From positions 1-60,096 of the IMG/VR virus record IMGVR_UViG_3300020450_000024: a stretch of DNA of 60,096 nucleotides; one strand, written 5' to 3'. The translations under genes were made by a program, and so were the position numbers. Under the pieces are notes generated by a model. It worked only from the letters and a program-made list of their open reading frames with translations. It did not search any database and was not told where the DNA came from. Source of the stretch: a virus. This document shows, one piece after another, positions 50,092 through 57,587 of the stretch; the stretch's first letter is position 1; each line of letters begins with the position of its first letter.

Positions 50092-50832
50092 ATGGCCTCA
50101 TTAAGGACATTATTACAGTACGGTACTAGTTCAGCAGGGTCTGATCCATTAAGAAGTTTGCGAGTTTATAATACAAGTATTACATCCGCAAACAATGGAG
50201 GACAATGTTGTCAGTGGACTGCACCTACAGGAGTTACTTGGGTCGCTTTCGAAATTTGGGGAGGCGGTGGACCAGGTGCTGGTGTATGTTGTTGCCAACA
50301 AGGTTGGGCCGGTGGTAGTGGTTCTTATGCAAGACGTATTATTACAGCGTCAGCAGGTGATCAATTTACTTTATGTGCGGCAGGTACTACTTGCTGTCAC
50401 TCAAGATGTTATCCATGCAGAGGATTTCCTAGTTACGTATGTGGACCAGGCGGATTCTGTATGTGTGTATCCGGTGGAGCGGAAACGGCTTCTAAATGTT
50501 TTTGGAGTCAAGGATGTTCTTACTCAGGATGTCAACAATTTAACTGTGGTTGTGTAAACGGTGGTACATTATCATTCTGTGGTACAACAGGTGGCGGACA
50601 TGGTTCTTCACACTGTGCCTCTGATATGCACCAGTTTATACCAAGTGCACCTTTAACAGCACCAACTAGAATGTCTAGAAACGGTTGCTACAAAACACAC
50701 GGACAAGATCATGGAGATCACGGTGTGTTCCCAGGAGGTGGTGGTGCATCAGGTGTAACACACAACGAAACTTGTTATTGCGGAGCGAAAGGAATGGGCG
50801 GTTTAGTAACACTTTACTTTGCACACCCATAA
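50092..50832 (+). CDS. Cys/Gly-rich adhesin-like protein B (246 aa, 23 Cys)
   Basis: I count 23 cysteines. It keeps the framework of protein A: 'GGQCCQWTAPTGVTWVAFEI' then 'WGGGGPGAGVCCCQ', 'TLCAAGTTCCHSRCYPC', several single Cys in a Gly/Ser/His-rich middle and 'FPGGGGASGVTHNETCYCG' before the last strand. The middle is much more divergent than the ends, including His-rich 'GQDHGDHG', as expected for a receptor-contacting region. It follows the chaperone-like gene by one base and precedes protein C by 9 nt. Confidence 0.7.
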   Translation: MASLRTLLQYGTSSAGSDPLRSLRVYNTSITSANNGGQCCQWTAPTGVTWVAFEIWGGGGPGAGVCCCQQGWAGGSGSYARRIITASAGDQFTLCAAGTTCCHSRCYPCRGFPSYVCGPGGFCMCVSGGAETASKCFWSQGCSYSGCQQFNCGCVNGGTLSFCGTTGGGHGSSHCASDMHQFIPSAPLTAPTRMSRNGCYKTHGQDHGDHGVFPGGGGASGVTHNETCYCGAKGMGGLVTLYFAHP

Positions 50833-50841
50833 GGAGAAGTT

Positions 50842-51564
50842 ATGAGTAGTTTAAGACAATTTTTATTTGGATATGCAGAAGAAAAATCTGTTCCTCAAGA
50901 ACTTGCAGTATATAACACTTCTACAACTTCTGTAAACAACGGAGGTAGATGTTGTCTATGGACTGTGCCTGCAGGAACAAGTTACGCAATATTTGAATTA
51001 TGGGGCGGTGGTGCTTCAGGAGATGGTGCTTGTTGTTGTCAAATGGGATATCCATCAACTTCAGGATCATACGGACAAAAAGCATTATCAGTAGAGGCTG
51101 GTCAACAAGTTACAATTTGTGCGGCTGGAACTACTTGTTGTAGACAAAAAGGAAACTGTCAACAAGGTTATGACACTTATGTATGTAGATCAGGTAACTG
51201 GTGTGCAAGAGCCTGTGGCGGTAGAGTTATGCGTACAGAATGTTTCATGTATAGAACGTGTTATTCATGTTGTAGAATGGAATATTGTGTACACGGATAT
51301 TCAGGTATGGACTTTGGTTTAGGTGCAACACAGGCATCTTCACAGTTAAGTCAATACTGTCATGATAGAGGTAATATGTATGTAACACAAAACGTTGCAC
51401 AAGGATCACCAAGAAACGGACCTAACGGTTGTTGTGCTTGGGGTGGATCACAAGGGTTTGGACTATTTCCAGGTGGTGGCGGAATGTCAGCACAGGTATT
51501 TGGCGAGCCATGTTGTTGTGGATCACCAGGCGGTGGTGGACTAGTGTACGTGGTGTACTATTAA
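50842..51564 (+). CDS. Cys/Gly-rich adhesin-like protein C (240 aa, 23 Cys)
   Basis: Again 23 cysteines by my count: 'GGRCCLWTVPAGTSYAIFEL' then 'WGGGASGDGACCCQMG', 'TICAAGTTCCRQKGNC', single Cys in the variable middle, 'GCCAWGG', 'FPGGGGMSAQVFGEPCCCG' and the final strand. AAGGAGA precedes the ATG. N-terminus 'MSSLRQFLFGYAEE' parallels that of protein A ('MSSLRAFLNDVAP'). B and C are adjacent, so tandem duplication is the simplest origin. It is followed by the second chaperone-like gene. Confidence 0.7.
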   Translation: MSSLRQFLFGYAEEKSVPQELAVYNTSTTSVNNGGRCCLWTVPAGTSYAIFELWGGGASGDGACCCQMGYPSTSGSYGQKALSVEAGQQVTICAAGTTCCRQKGNCQQGYDTYVCRSGNWCARACGGRVMRTECFMYRTCYSCCRMEYCVHGYSGMDFGLGATQASSQLSQYCHDRGNMYVTQNVAQGSPRNGPNGCCAWGGSQGFGLFPGGGGMSAQVFGEPCCCGSPGGGGLVYVVYY

Positions 51565-51579
51565 GGATAGGTAAAAGAT

Positions 51580-52527
51580 ATGGCATTTAAACAAATTACA
51601 TTTAACTACCCTAAACCAGATGAGTATCTAGGTCAGTTTGATAACGAACAACTTCAAGGAACACATACTTATGATGGTCCAGAAGATATGTGGATTTTCA
51701 TTGACAAAGAAACTAAAAAATTGGCTCCAAGTGCTTATATGGAATATGAAGAAGGTATGGATTTTCAACCAGCACCACATTTAGAAAAAGTGTATGTTGA
51801 TTGTGATGAACATCCAATTATTTGTGCTTTACAAGAATGTGATTTTGAAGATGAACAATTAGAACAAATTACAGAAACATTACCAAATGGATCACAATAC
51901 TTAACTTACAAAGATCCACCACCAGAACACACTTACGAAAAGTTTGACATCGAATATGACTTTGATGCTAAAACATTTAAGAAAGTAGCAAGTTCTATAG
52001 AAGGTGGACGTGAACATTATCCTTGGAAACAACCTCATGTAAAATGGCCACACGTAAGAAAACATAGAAATTCATTACTAGCAGGTACTGATCACAAAGT
52101 TAAAAGTGATATGCCAAATGCTTTATCAACTGCATGGTCAACTTTTAGACAAGAATTAAGAGATCTTCCTGTAAAATATGGAGACAGTTTTGATGCTGAA
52201 ATTACAGCGGCTGGATCAGGTTATTCAGTAGATGACGAATTAAGTTTTGCAAAAGCAGATTTAGAAAACTTTATTACTGCTGATGCTATGAAAGTTACTG
52301 TTACAACTGTTGACGGTAGTGGTGCTATTACAGGCATTAAACTATCAAACAACCAAGCAATTAATGACGGTAACGATATTGTTATAGGTAGAGAAGCAAA
52401 AGAATATGCTGACGCTACATATACAACTTCAAGTGCAGGTACTGGTGCTAAATTTAAAATACATAAGTGCCAAAGATATGCGGCTTGGAAAGTCCTTTAT
52501 CCTAGTTCCCCTTGCGGAACAATTTAA
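51580..52527 (+). CDS. Tail-fibre assembly chaperone-like protein 2 with inserted beta domain (315 aa)
   Basis: Paralogue of the 49398 product: 'DMWIFIDKETKKLAPSAYME', 'DCDEHPIICALQECDFE', 'HRNSLLAGTDHKVKSDMPNA' and 'FRQELRDLPVKYG'. After this APC-type motif it carries ~100 extra residues with 'AEITAAGSGYSVDDELSFAK' and 'GTGAKFKIHKC', the 'A.I...GSGY...D' repeat that also occurs in the giant fibre at ~41409 ('VEAGSGYTG'). So a fibre-type module was added to a chaperone-like protein. An intrinsic terminator follows the stop and ends this transcription unit. Confidence 0.72.
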   Translation: MAFKQITFNYPKPDEYLGQFDNEQLQGTHTYDGPEDMWIFIDKETKKLAPSAYMEYEEGMDFQPAPHLEKVYVDCDEHPIICALQECDFEDEQLEQITETLPNGSQYLTYKDPPPEHTYEKFDIEYDFDAKTFKKVASSIEGGREHYPWKQPHVKWPHVRKHRNSLLAGTDHKVKSDMPNALSTAWSTFRQELRDLPVKYGDSFDAEITAAGSGYSVDDELSFAKADLENFITADAMKVTVTTVDGSGAITGIKLSNNQAINDGNDIVIGREAKEYADATYTTSSAGTGAKFKIHKCQRYAAWKVLYPSSPCGTI

Positions 52528-52545
52528 TAGTAAAACATTAGATTC

Positions 52546-52569
52546 AAAAGGCGCTACGGCGCCTTTTTT
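52546..52569 (+). terminator. Strong intrinsic terminator after the Cys-rich array
   Basis: Stem AAAAGGCGC (52546-52554) / GCGCCTTTT (52559-52567), loop TACG, continuing T run to 52569. Confidence 0.92.
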
Positions 52570-52573
52570 ATTC

Positions 52574-52581
52574 TGTAAATA
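52574..52581 (+). promoter_or_regulatory. Late promoter 5 nt before an ATG (leaderless arrangement)
   Basis: TGTAAATA followed by TCTGT and the ATG at 52587, squeezed between a terminator and the start codon. No ribosome site is possible in the 5-nt gap. Confidence 0.6.
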
Positions 52582-52586
52582 TCTGT

Positions 52587-53396
52587 ATGCAAACAGAAAG
52601 ACCACCAGTACGATTCGCAGGCTTACAAATGCCTGTAACACAAGAGTTGAATAAAAATAAACAAGCAATACTTGATTGTTTAGACTGGTGTAAAGATAAC
52701 AAAGTAAATTGGTTAATTACTCCTGAAGGATCACTAACAGGATATTTTCCCAATTTTGATTTAGTTGCAGAAGGTGGAGTAACAGGAATACAATCTGCGG
52801 CAACAGAACTTGTTGCAAAAGCACAAAATTTAGGAATAGGTTTAGCATTAGGCACACTTTGGGTAGACGTTGAACATAGAGGCGCAATAAGAAAAAATCA
52901 AATAAGATATTATGATCCAGAAGGATTATTTTTAGGTGCAACAAACAAACAATACATCGTAGGTGGAATGGATAGTCCAAGTAGTAGTTGGGATCAAGTA
53001 TTAGCAGATCCTCCAGGAACAACTAAAACGCATTATTGTAATGGTATTAGAACAACCGGAATGATATGTAATGATTTTTGGGGTAATGGATTTAGATTTA
53101 ATGCTCCATCTTTACCTATGTTAGCAAGTATGAATAGTGTTGAACTAATTTTACATAGTACAAACGGTGATAGAGGTAATGATCAAGATGAGATTTGGAT
53201 GGAATGGCATGACATACATCTAAGAATGATGAGTTTACAATACGGCATACCTATTATTACAGTAGATAGTTGTTGCGACAAGTACGGTAATAGACATGAT
53301 TTACCTACAAGTAGTCCAAGCGGAGTAGTTATTAACGGCAAATGGGAAGTGCAAATGCCAAGAACCGGAACTCAGATGTTCTACTGGGATTTCTAA
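52587..53396 (+). CDS. Carbon-nitrogen hydrolase (nitrilase superfamily, 269 aa)
   Basis: The Glu-Lys-Cys triad of the nitrilase superfamily can be placed: Glu47 in 'WLITPEGSLTGY', Lys121 in 'LGATNKQYIVGG' and Cys161 in 'GMICNDFWGNGF'. The length suits an amidase or N-carbamoyl-type member. The substrate cannot be told; candidates are amides, N-carbamoyl compounds or acyl-amines. It is the first gene of an enzyme cassette placed among tail-fibre genes, with a late promoter 5 nt from its ATG, hence expressed with structural genes. The catalytic residues are intact, so it is probably an active enzyme. The stop lies inside the next late box. Confidence 0.82.
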   Translation: MQTERPPVRFAGLQMPVTQELNKNKQAILDCLDWCKDNKVNWLITPEGSLTGYFPNFDLVAEGGVTGIQSAATELVAKAQNLGIGLALGTLWVDVEHRGAIRKNQIRYYDPEGLFLGATNKQYIVGGMDSPSSSWDQVLADPPGTTKTHYCNGIRTTGMICNDFWGNGFRFNAPSLPMLASMNSVELILHSTNGDRGNDQDEIWMEWHDIHLRMMSLQYGIPIITVDSCCDKYGNRHDLPTSSPSGVVINGKWEVQMPRTGTQMFYWDF

Positions 53397-53399
53397 ATA
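53392..53399 (+). promoter_or_regulatory. Late-promoter-like box overlapping the nitrilase stop
   Basis: TCTAAATAAGT; the TAA stop (53394-53396) is part of it. 29 nt follow before the ATG at 53429, with AAAGGAAA as ribosome site. Confidence 0.55.
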
Positions 53400-53428
53400 A
53401 GTATCTATATCAAAGGAAATATTAACAA

Positions 53429-54394
53429 ATGACAGATAAAAGAAGTACAGCAATTTTTATTAATGGTGGAGCAGGTAGAACTATTTCAAGTATTCCAGCA
53501 TTAGAAAAATTTAAAGAAGAAAATCCAGACGACGACTTTGTAATTGTTTGCGAAGGAGGAACAGATTTTTATAAAGGACATCCTGATCTTTTCAATAGGA
53601 CATATGATGTTTGGCACAAAAATTTATTCCAAGATAAATTAAAAGAAAGAAATTTATTAACACCTGAGCCTTATAGAGTTTTCGAATATTATAATCAAAA
53701 ATGTAATTTACATGAAGCATATGATATCGCTATTAATAATAAAGGTGTTAGAGAACTTCCTAAACCTACAATTAAATTATCTATGCAAGAAAAAATGACA
53801 GGCAAAAAACTTGTCGATGAAGTAAAACAAAAAACCGGAAAAGATAAAATTATTGTATTTCAATCCTTTGGTAGAGGTACTATAAATGACAATGGCATCA
53901 TCGGAGATCCATCAGGTAGAAGTTTTGAAGCAGAGAATACTGTCAATCTCGTAAACAAACTTTCTAAACACTTTGGTGTAATCTTCATGAGTGAAATCGC
54001 TATTGAATTTCAAAAGCACGGAGTAAAAGAACCTATTGCAATACCGCAGAATGTAGAATTAAGATTCTGGTTAGGTATTATAAATGAAGCAGATTATTTC
54101 TTAGGATGTGATAGTGTAGGTCAACATATGGCGTATGCTTTAGACAAACCTGCAACAGTTGTTGTTGGAAGCACATTTAAAGAAAATATTTCTTATCCTA
54201 ATGCTAAAGGTTTTGACGTATTAGATATGGGTGAAGGTGCTAGAGTCTACAGTCCAATTAGAATAACAATGGACGAATTATCAGACAGAACTAATGAAGG
54301 TATTATGTGGATGAATGATAAGATAGAAGAAGTAATTGTTGAAAGTTGCTTGAAAGGTGCTGGACTCAAGAAGGATGACAAAAAGAAAAAGTAG
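53429..54394 (+). CDS. GT9-like (heptosyltransferase-type) glycosyltransferase (321 aa)
   Basis: Two Rossmann-like halves as in GT-B enzymes. The N-terminus 'FINGGAGRTISSIPALEKFK' is like the 'GG.GD.....PA...L' start of LPS heptosyltransferases. The C-terminal half has 'GRGTINDNGIIGDPSGRSF' and 'YFLGCDSVGQHMAYALDKPA' then 'TVVVGST', which matches the 'D.G..H.A.A...P.V...G.T' donor-binding region of family GT9. The C-terminus is Lys-rich. It probably moves a sugar from a nucleotide donor to a surface or virion glycan. The end overlaps the start of the SGNH-like gene by ~20 nt. Confidence 0.75.
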   Translation: MTDKRSTAIFINGGAGRTISSIPALEKFKEENPDDDFVIVCEGGTDFYKGHPDLFNRTYDVWHKNLFQDKLKERNLLTPEPYRVFEYYNQKCNLHEAYDIAINNKGVRELPKPTIKLSMQEKMTGKKLVDEVKQKTGKDKIIVFQSFGRGTINDNGIIGDPSGRSFEAENTVNLVNKLSKHFGVIFMSEIAIEFQKHGVKEPIAIPQNVELRFWLGIINEADYFLGCDSVGQHMAYALDKPATVVVGSTFKENISYPNAKGFDVLDMGEGARVYSPIRITMDELSDRTNEGIMWMNDKIEEVIVESCLKGAGLKKDDKKKK

Positions 54395-55274
54395 ACTTTT
54401 CGTTTTTGGTTGTAGTTTTACTATGTATGCGTGGCCTACGTATGCAGATTTCTTAGGATACGAATTCGATCATTATGAGAACTGGGGATTTCCTGGTCTA
54501 GGTAACCGTGCAATAGCAGAAAGAGTTGCCGAATGTCACATAAAAAATAACTTTACAGAAGATGATACAATAATTGTGCAGTGGAGTACGCACATTAGAA
54601 ATGATTGGCACACGTTTAAGAGAAGTAACCTACAACGTGGAGATGCTATTAGAAATACAGAAGACATTGGTTGGAAAACAAAAGGCAGTATTTTTAATTA
54701 CATGAATAGAGAAAATTGTTATGATGACAAATGGATAGAAACTTTTTGGGACGAGCATAGTTATTTTATGCATGGACAAAATGCAATAATACTTACGCAA
54801 GGATTATTAGAAAGTACACATTGCACTTATAGAATGTTAAGCATAGGTGATATGGAAAAGTTAGGAACAGATATGCCCGACTTTCCTGGCTTCGGAGAAA
54901 CTACACAAAAGGAAGTTGATGTTTACAAAGACAAAACAGAATTACAAGTATATAAAAATATAGATAAATCTAAATGGTTAGAACCATTAGGTTTGTTTGC
55001 ATGGAAAAATAAAGAAAAACAATACACGTTTTATGACCCTAATAGCAAAAAAGATTGGGTTGAAATGCACCCTAGTCATTGGCAACATTACAAATATTTA
55101 AATGAAGTAGTTCGTCCAAGTTTGGGTCTTAAAGACAAAAATAACGATAAACAAGTTAGTACACTTAATACTTTAGATAAACTAAAAGATGAACATAAGG
55201 ACCTTTTAAGTTTTGAAAAAGGCATTTTAGAGAATATAGTTGAATATAAGCATATAGGATATTTAGGATTTTAA
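54375..55274 (+). CDS. SGNH-hydrolase-like protein (299 aa)
   Basis: Start taken at the ATG at 54375 ('MTKRKSRLFVFGCSF'); a GTG 18 nt earlier is also possible. The 'FGCSFTMYAWP' block at residues 11-21 corresponds to the GDS(L) nucleophile block with the Ser at 14. 'WGFPGLGNRAIAERV' supplies a Gly/Asn block. Near residue 232 'MHPSHWQHYKYLNE' supplies the C-terminal catalytic His of the D-x-x-H type. This suggests a lipase/acyl-esterase or acetyl-transfer enzyme of the SGNH fold, commonly acting on acylated glycans. T4-like marine phages carry such genes near fibre genes. Exact activity unknown. Confidence 0.7.
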   Translation: MTKRKSRLFVFGCSFTMYAWPTYADFLGYEFDHYENWGFPGLGNRAIAERVAECHIKNNFTEDDTIIVQWSTHIRNDWHTFKRSNLQRGDAIRNTEDIGWKTKGSIFNYMNRENCYDDKWIETFWDEHSYFMHGQNAIILTQGLLESTHCTYRMLSIGDMEKLGTDMPDFPGFGETTQKEVDVYKDKTELQVYKNIDKSKWLEPLGLFAWKNKEKQYTFYDPNSKKDWVEMHPSHWQHYKYLNEVVRPSLGLKDKNNDKQVSTLNTLDKLKDEHKDLLSFEKGILENIVEYKHIGYLGF

Positions 55275-55275
55275 T

Positions 55276-57090
55276 ATGAAAAAACCAAGTCAGTGGATTG
55301 CCGCAATAGCCAGAGGACACAACGCAGGAGTTTGTTTACTTAAAGATGGCAAAGTTATATTTTCTATAGAAGAAGAAAGATTAAGTAGACACAAATACGA
55401 TGGTGGTCCATATGCGTCTATGATGAAAATATTAGATTACACAGATAAATTAGATTATCTTGTAGTAGCACATACACAAACATTAGATGCAACAGCAGGT
55501 AGAGTAGACTTTACTGGTGATGATGTTTACACAGGACTTGCACGTAAGATGGGATTAATTGATAGAAATCCTAAATTGCTACCTAAACATCCACAGGTTG
55601 TTGACCTAAGTTATTTTCACCATAAATTACACGCCGCTTTAAGTTTTTATAATAGTGGATTCGAAGATGCAGTTGCAGTAATTGTTGATGGAGCAGGAAC
55701 TTTCTTTAATGCTAACATGGGTGGCGATCCTAATGACAGTGTTACACTTTGGGAAACAGAATCTATTTTTGATTGTCAGTATCCTGTAGACTTTAAAACT
55801 TTATACAAACATTTAGGAACAACAGGTCCATTATTAGGAGCAGAATATCAAAACTTTAGTGGAGATTTTTTTGCAGAAAAAGACAACGTTCCTGAAATAG
55901 TAATTAGTGAAACAGCAGGAATAGTAAAAACATACGAAGCAGTAACAGATTATTGTGGATTTAGTTTTATTGAAGCAGGAAAAACTATGGGATTGTTTCC
56001 ATATGGTGAACATCCTAAAGAAGTTCCTTCGTTGTTTACAAAAGGACAAACACATCCATTGAGTGATAGAAATGTTATTGTGCCAACTTATCCTAATGGT
56101 GCATTAGTAAATAGAAATTATTTTGAATTTTTAAGAGACAGACATGACCAAGATGAAGATGTAACAAAATTAAAGAATCGTAGAGATATGGCTTTTGCTG
56201 TACAAACACAAACACAAGAACAAGTTACAAATTTAATTAGAAAAGCAGTAGCAATGAGTGGTAAAAAGAATGTTGTATTAAGTGGAGGTTATGGACTTAA
56301 CTGTGTTGCAAATTATCATTACTTAGAAGCACTAAAAAATGAAGGAATTAATTTGTATGTCGAACCTGTTTCTAATGATGCAGGAACGGCCATGGGTGCG
56401 GCATTATTACAATACAGAACAATAACAAGAGATAGAACAGTAAATCAACAAGTTGATACACTATATAATGGACCAACTTACACATATGACGAAAACCAAT
56501 TTAAAGAACTAGCAGAAAAATACGAAGCAAAAATAGATGACGAAATAGAAAACGATTCAGTAGTAGAATTAATTAGAAATAAAAATATAGTTGCTATTTT
56601 CCAAGGCGGAAGTGAAAACGGACCACGTGCATTAGGTAACAGAAGTTTACTATTTGATCCATCATATGAAGATGGTAAAGATTATGTAAACAAAGTAAAA
56701 CGTAGAGAATATTTTAGACCATTTGCAGGAACAATATTAGAAGAAGATGCTCATGAATGGTTTGATTTACGGGGTATGAAAAATTCTCCAACTATGATGT
56801 ATGCAGTAAATTGTCAACCTGGCATTGCAGAAAAAATACCAAGCATAATTCACGTTGATGGTACTTGTAGAATACAAACAGTTAGTGAAAAACAGAACAA
56901 AAATTACTATGATTTAATCAAAGCATTTAAGGAAAAAACTGGACTTCCTATTGTTTTTAACACTTCCTTTAATTTAGGTGGTGATCCATTGGTTGAAACA
57001 CTGGAAGATGCACTGCATACCCTAGCAAAAAGCGACATAGAGTACCTATATTTGCCCGAATACAAGACATTGTTTACAATTTCTAACTAG
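55276..57090 (+). CDS. NodU/CmcH-type O-carbamoyltransferase (604 aa)
   Basis: N-terminal half: 'ARGHNAGVCLLKDGKVIFSI' and 'EEERLSRHKYDGG', then 'YFHHKLHAALSFYNSGF' and 'VIVDGAG', the Kae1/TobZ-like carbamoyl-adenylate domain with metal-binding His residues. Middle: 'VLSGGYGLNCVANYHYLEAL' and 'PVSNDAGTAMGAAL'. C-terminal YrdC-like-linked part near residue 440: 'FQGGSENGPRALGNRSLLFD' and 'YFRPFAGTILEEDAHEWF', then 'NTSFNLGGDPLVETLEDAL'. All blocks of the NodU/TobZ/CmcH family are present at full length. The enzyme transfers carbamoyl from carbamoyl phosphate to a sugar hydroxyl. In this cassette the acceptor is probably a glycan. Confidence 0.9.
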   Translation: MKKPSQWIAAIARGHNAGVCLLKDGKVIFSIEEERLSRHKYDGGPYASMMKILDYTDKLDYLVVAHTQTLDATAGRVDFTGDDVYTGLARKMGLIDRNPKLLPKHPQVVDLSYFHHKLHAALSFYNSGFEDAVAVIVDGAGTFFNANMGGDPNDSVTLWETESIFDCQYPVDFKTLYKHLGTTGPLLGAEYQNFSGDFFAEKDNVPEIVISETAGIVKTYEAVTDYCGFSFIEAGKTMGLFPYGEHPKEVPSLFTKGQTHPLSDRNVIVPTYPNGALVNRNYFEFLRDRHDQDEDVTKLKNRRDMAFAVQTQTQEQVTNLIRKAVAMSGKKNVVLSGGYGLNCVANYHYLEALKNEGINLYVEPVSNDAGTAMGAALLQYRTITRDRTVNQQVDTLYNGPTYTYDENQFKELAEKYEAKIDDEIENDSVVELIRNKNIVAIFQGGSENGPRALGNRSLLFDPSYEDGKDYVNKVKRREYFRPFAGTILEEDAHEWFDLRGMKNSPTMMYAVNCQPGIAEKIPSIIHVDGTCRIQTVSEKQNKNYYDLIKAFKEKTGLPIVFNTSFNLGGDPLVETLEDALHTLAKSDIEYLYLPEYKTLFTISN

Positions 57091-57101
57091 ACTGCTTTTC
57101 C

Positions 57102-57109
57102 GATAAATA
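57102..57109 (+). promoter_or_regulatory. Late promoter for the 57129 gene
   Basis: GATAAATACATAC, 20 nt before the ATG at 57129, with AAAGGGG as ribosome site. Confidence 0.75.
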
Positions 57110-57128
57110 CATACATAAAGGGGTATTA

Positions 57129-57548
57129 ATGTTTAGTTTAGATAAGTTTTTTGGCAAGGGCACTAAAGGTACAGTTTTACTTAAAAACGGTACAAATTTT
57201 AGTTATCACGGTCCCTGGAAAAAAGTTACACAAAATACTGAAATAGATAGATTCTTAGTCAATGATTTCTGTGCCGCAGAGTACACAATAGTCATTGATT
57301 TATCATCAAGTGCTAAAGAAATAATAAAAGCACTTGTGGTAGCAGGTCCTAATGATGCAAATGTTACTATATATGGTAGATCAAACCTTAATCAAGACTT
57401 ACTTACGTTAACTGCAACTGTAAATGATTCAACTGTTTCATTGATTGCAAATGCACATACATCGTCAGATAGTTCAGAATTACGCGGATCAAAGATTATA
57501 TTTTCAGCAAATTATTATCAAAACCAAAATATACCAGTAGCAGGGTGA
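57129..57548 (+). CDS. Small probable fibre-associated protein (139 aa)
   Basis: 'MFSLDKFFGKGTKGTVLLKN' N-terminus, then beta-rich sequence with 'EYTIVIDLSSSAKEIIKALV', 'DANVTIYGRSNLNQDLLTLT' and 'RGSKIIFSANYYQ'. I do not recognise a family. Its own late promoter and position between the enzyme cassette and another fibre gene suggest a virion protein. Confidence 0.6.
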   Translation: MFSLDKFFGKGTKGTVLLKNGTNFSYHGPWKKVTQNTEIDRFLVNDFCAAEYTIVIDLSSSAKEIIKALVVAGPNDANVTIYGRSNLNQDLLTLTATVNDSTVSLIANAHTSSDSSELRGSKIIFSANYYQNQNIPVAG

Positions 57549-57558
57549 AAGAGATTCA

Positions 57559-57566
57559 GATAAATA
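57559..57566 (+). promoter_or_regulatory. Late promoter for the 57588 gene
   Basis: GATAAATATGATT, 21 nt before the ATG at 57588, with TTGGAGAG in between. Confidence 0.75.
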
Positions 57567-57587
57567 TGATTAGTTGGAGAGAAAAGC

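Noticed and set aside
54357-54374. GTG at 54357 as start of the SGNH-like gene
   Set aside because: It would add six residues unlike the family start; the ATG at 54375 begins right before the conserved first strand. Not fully excluded.
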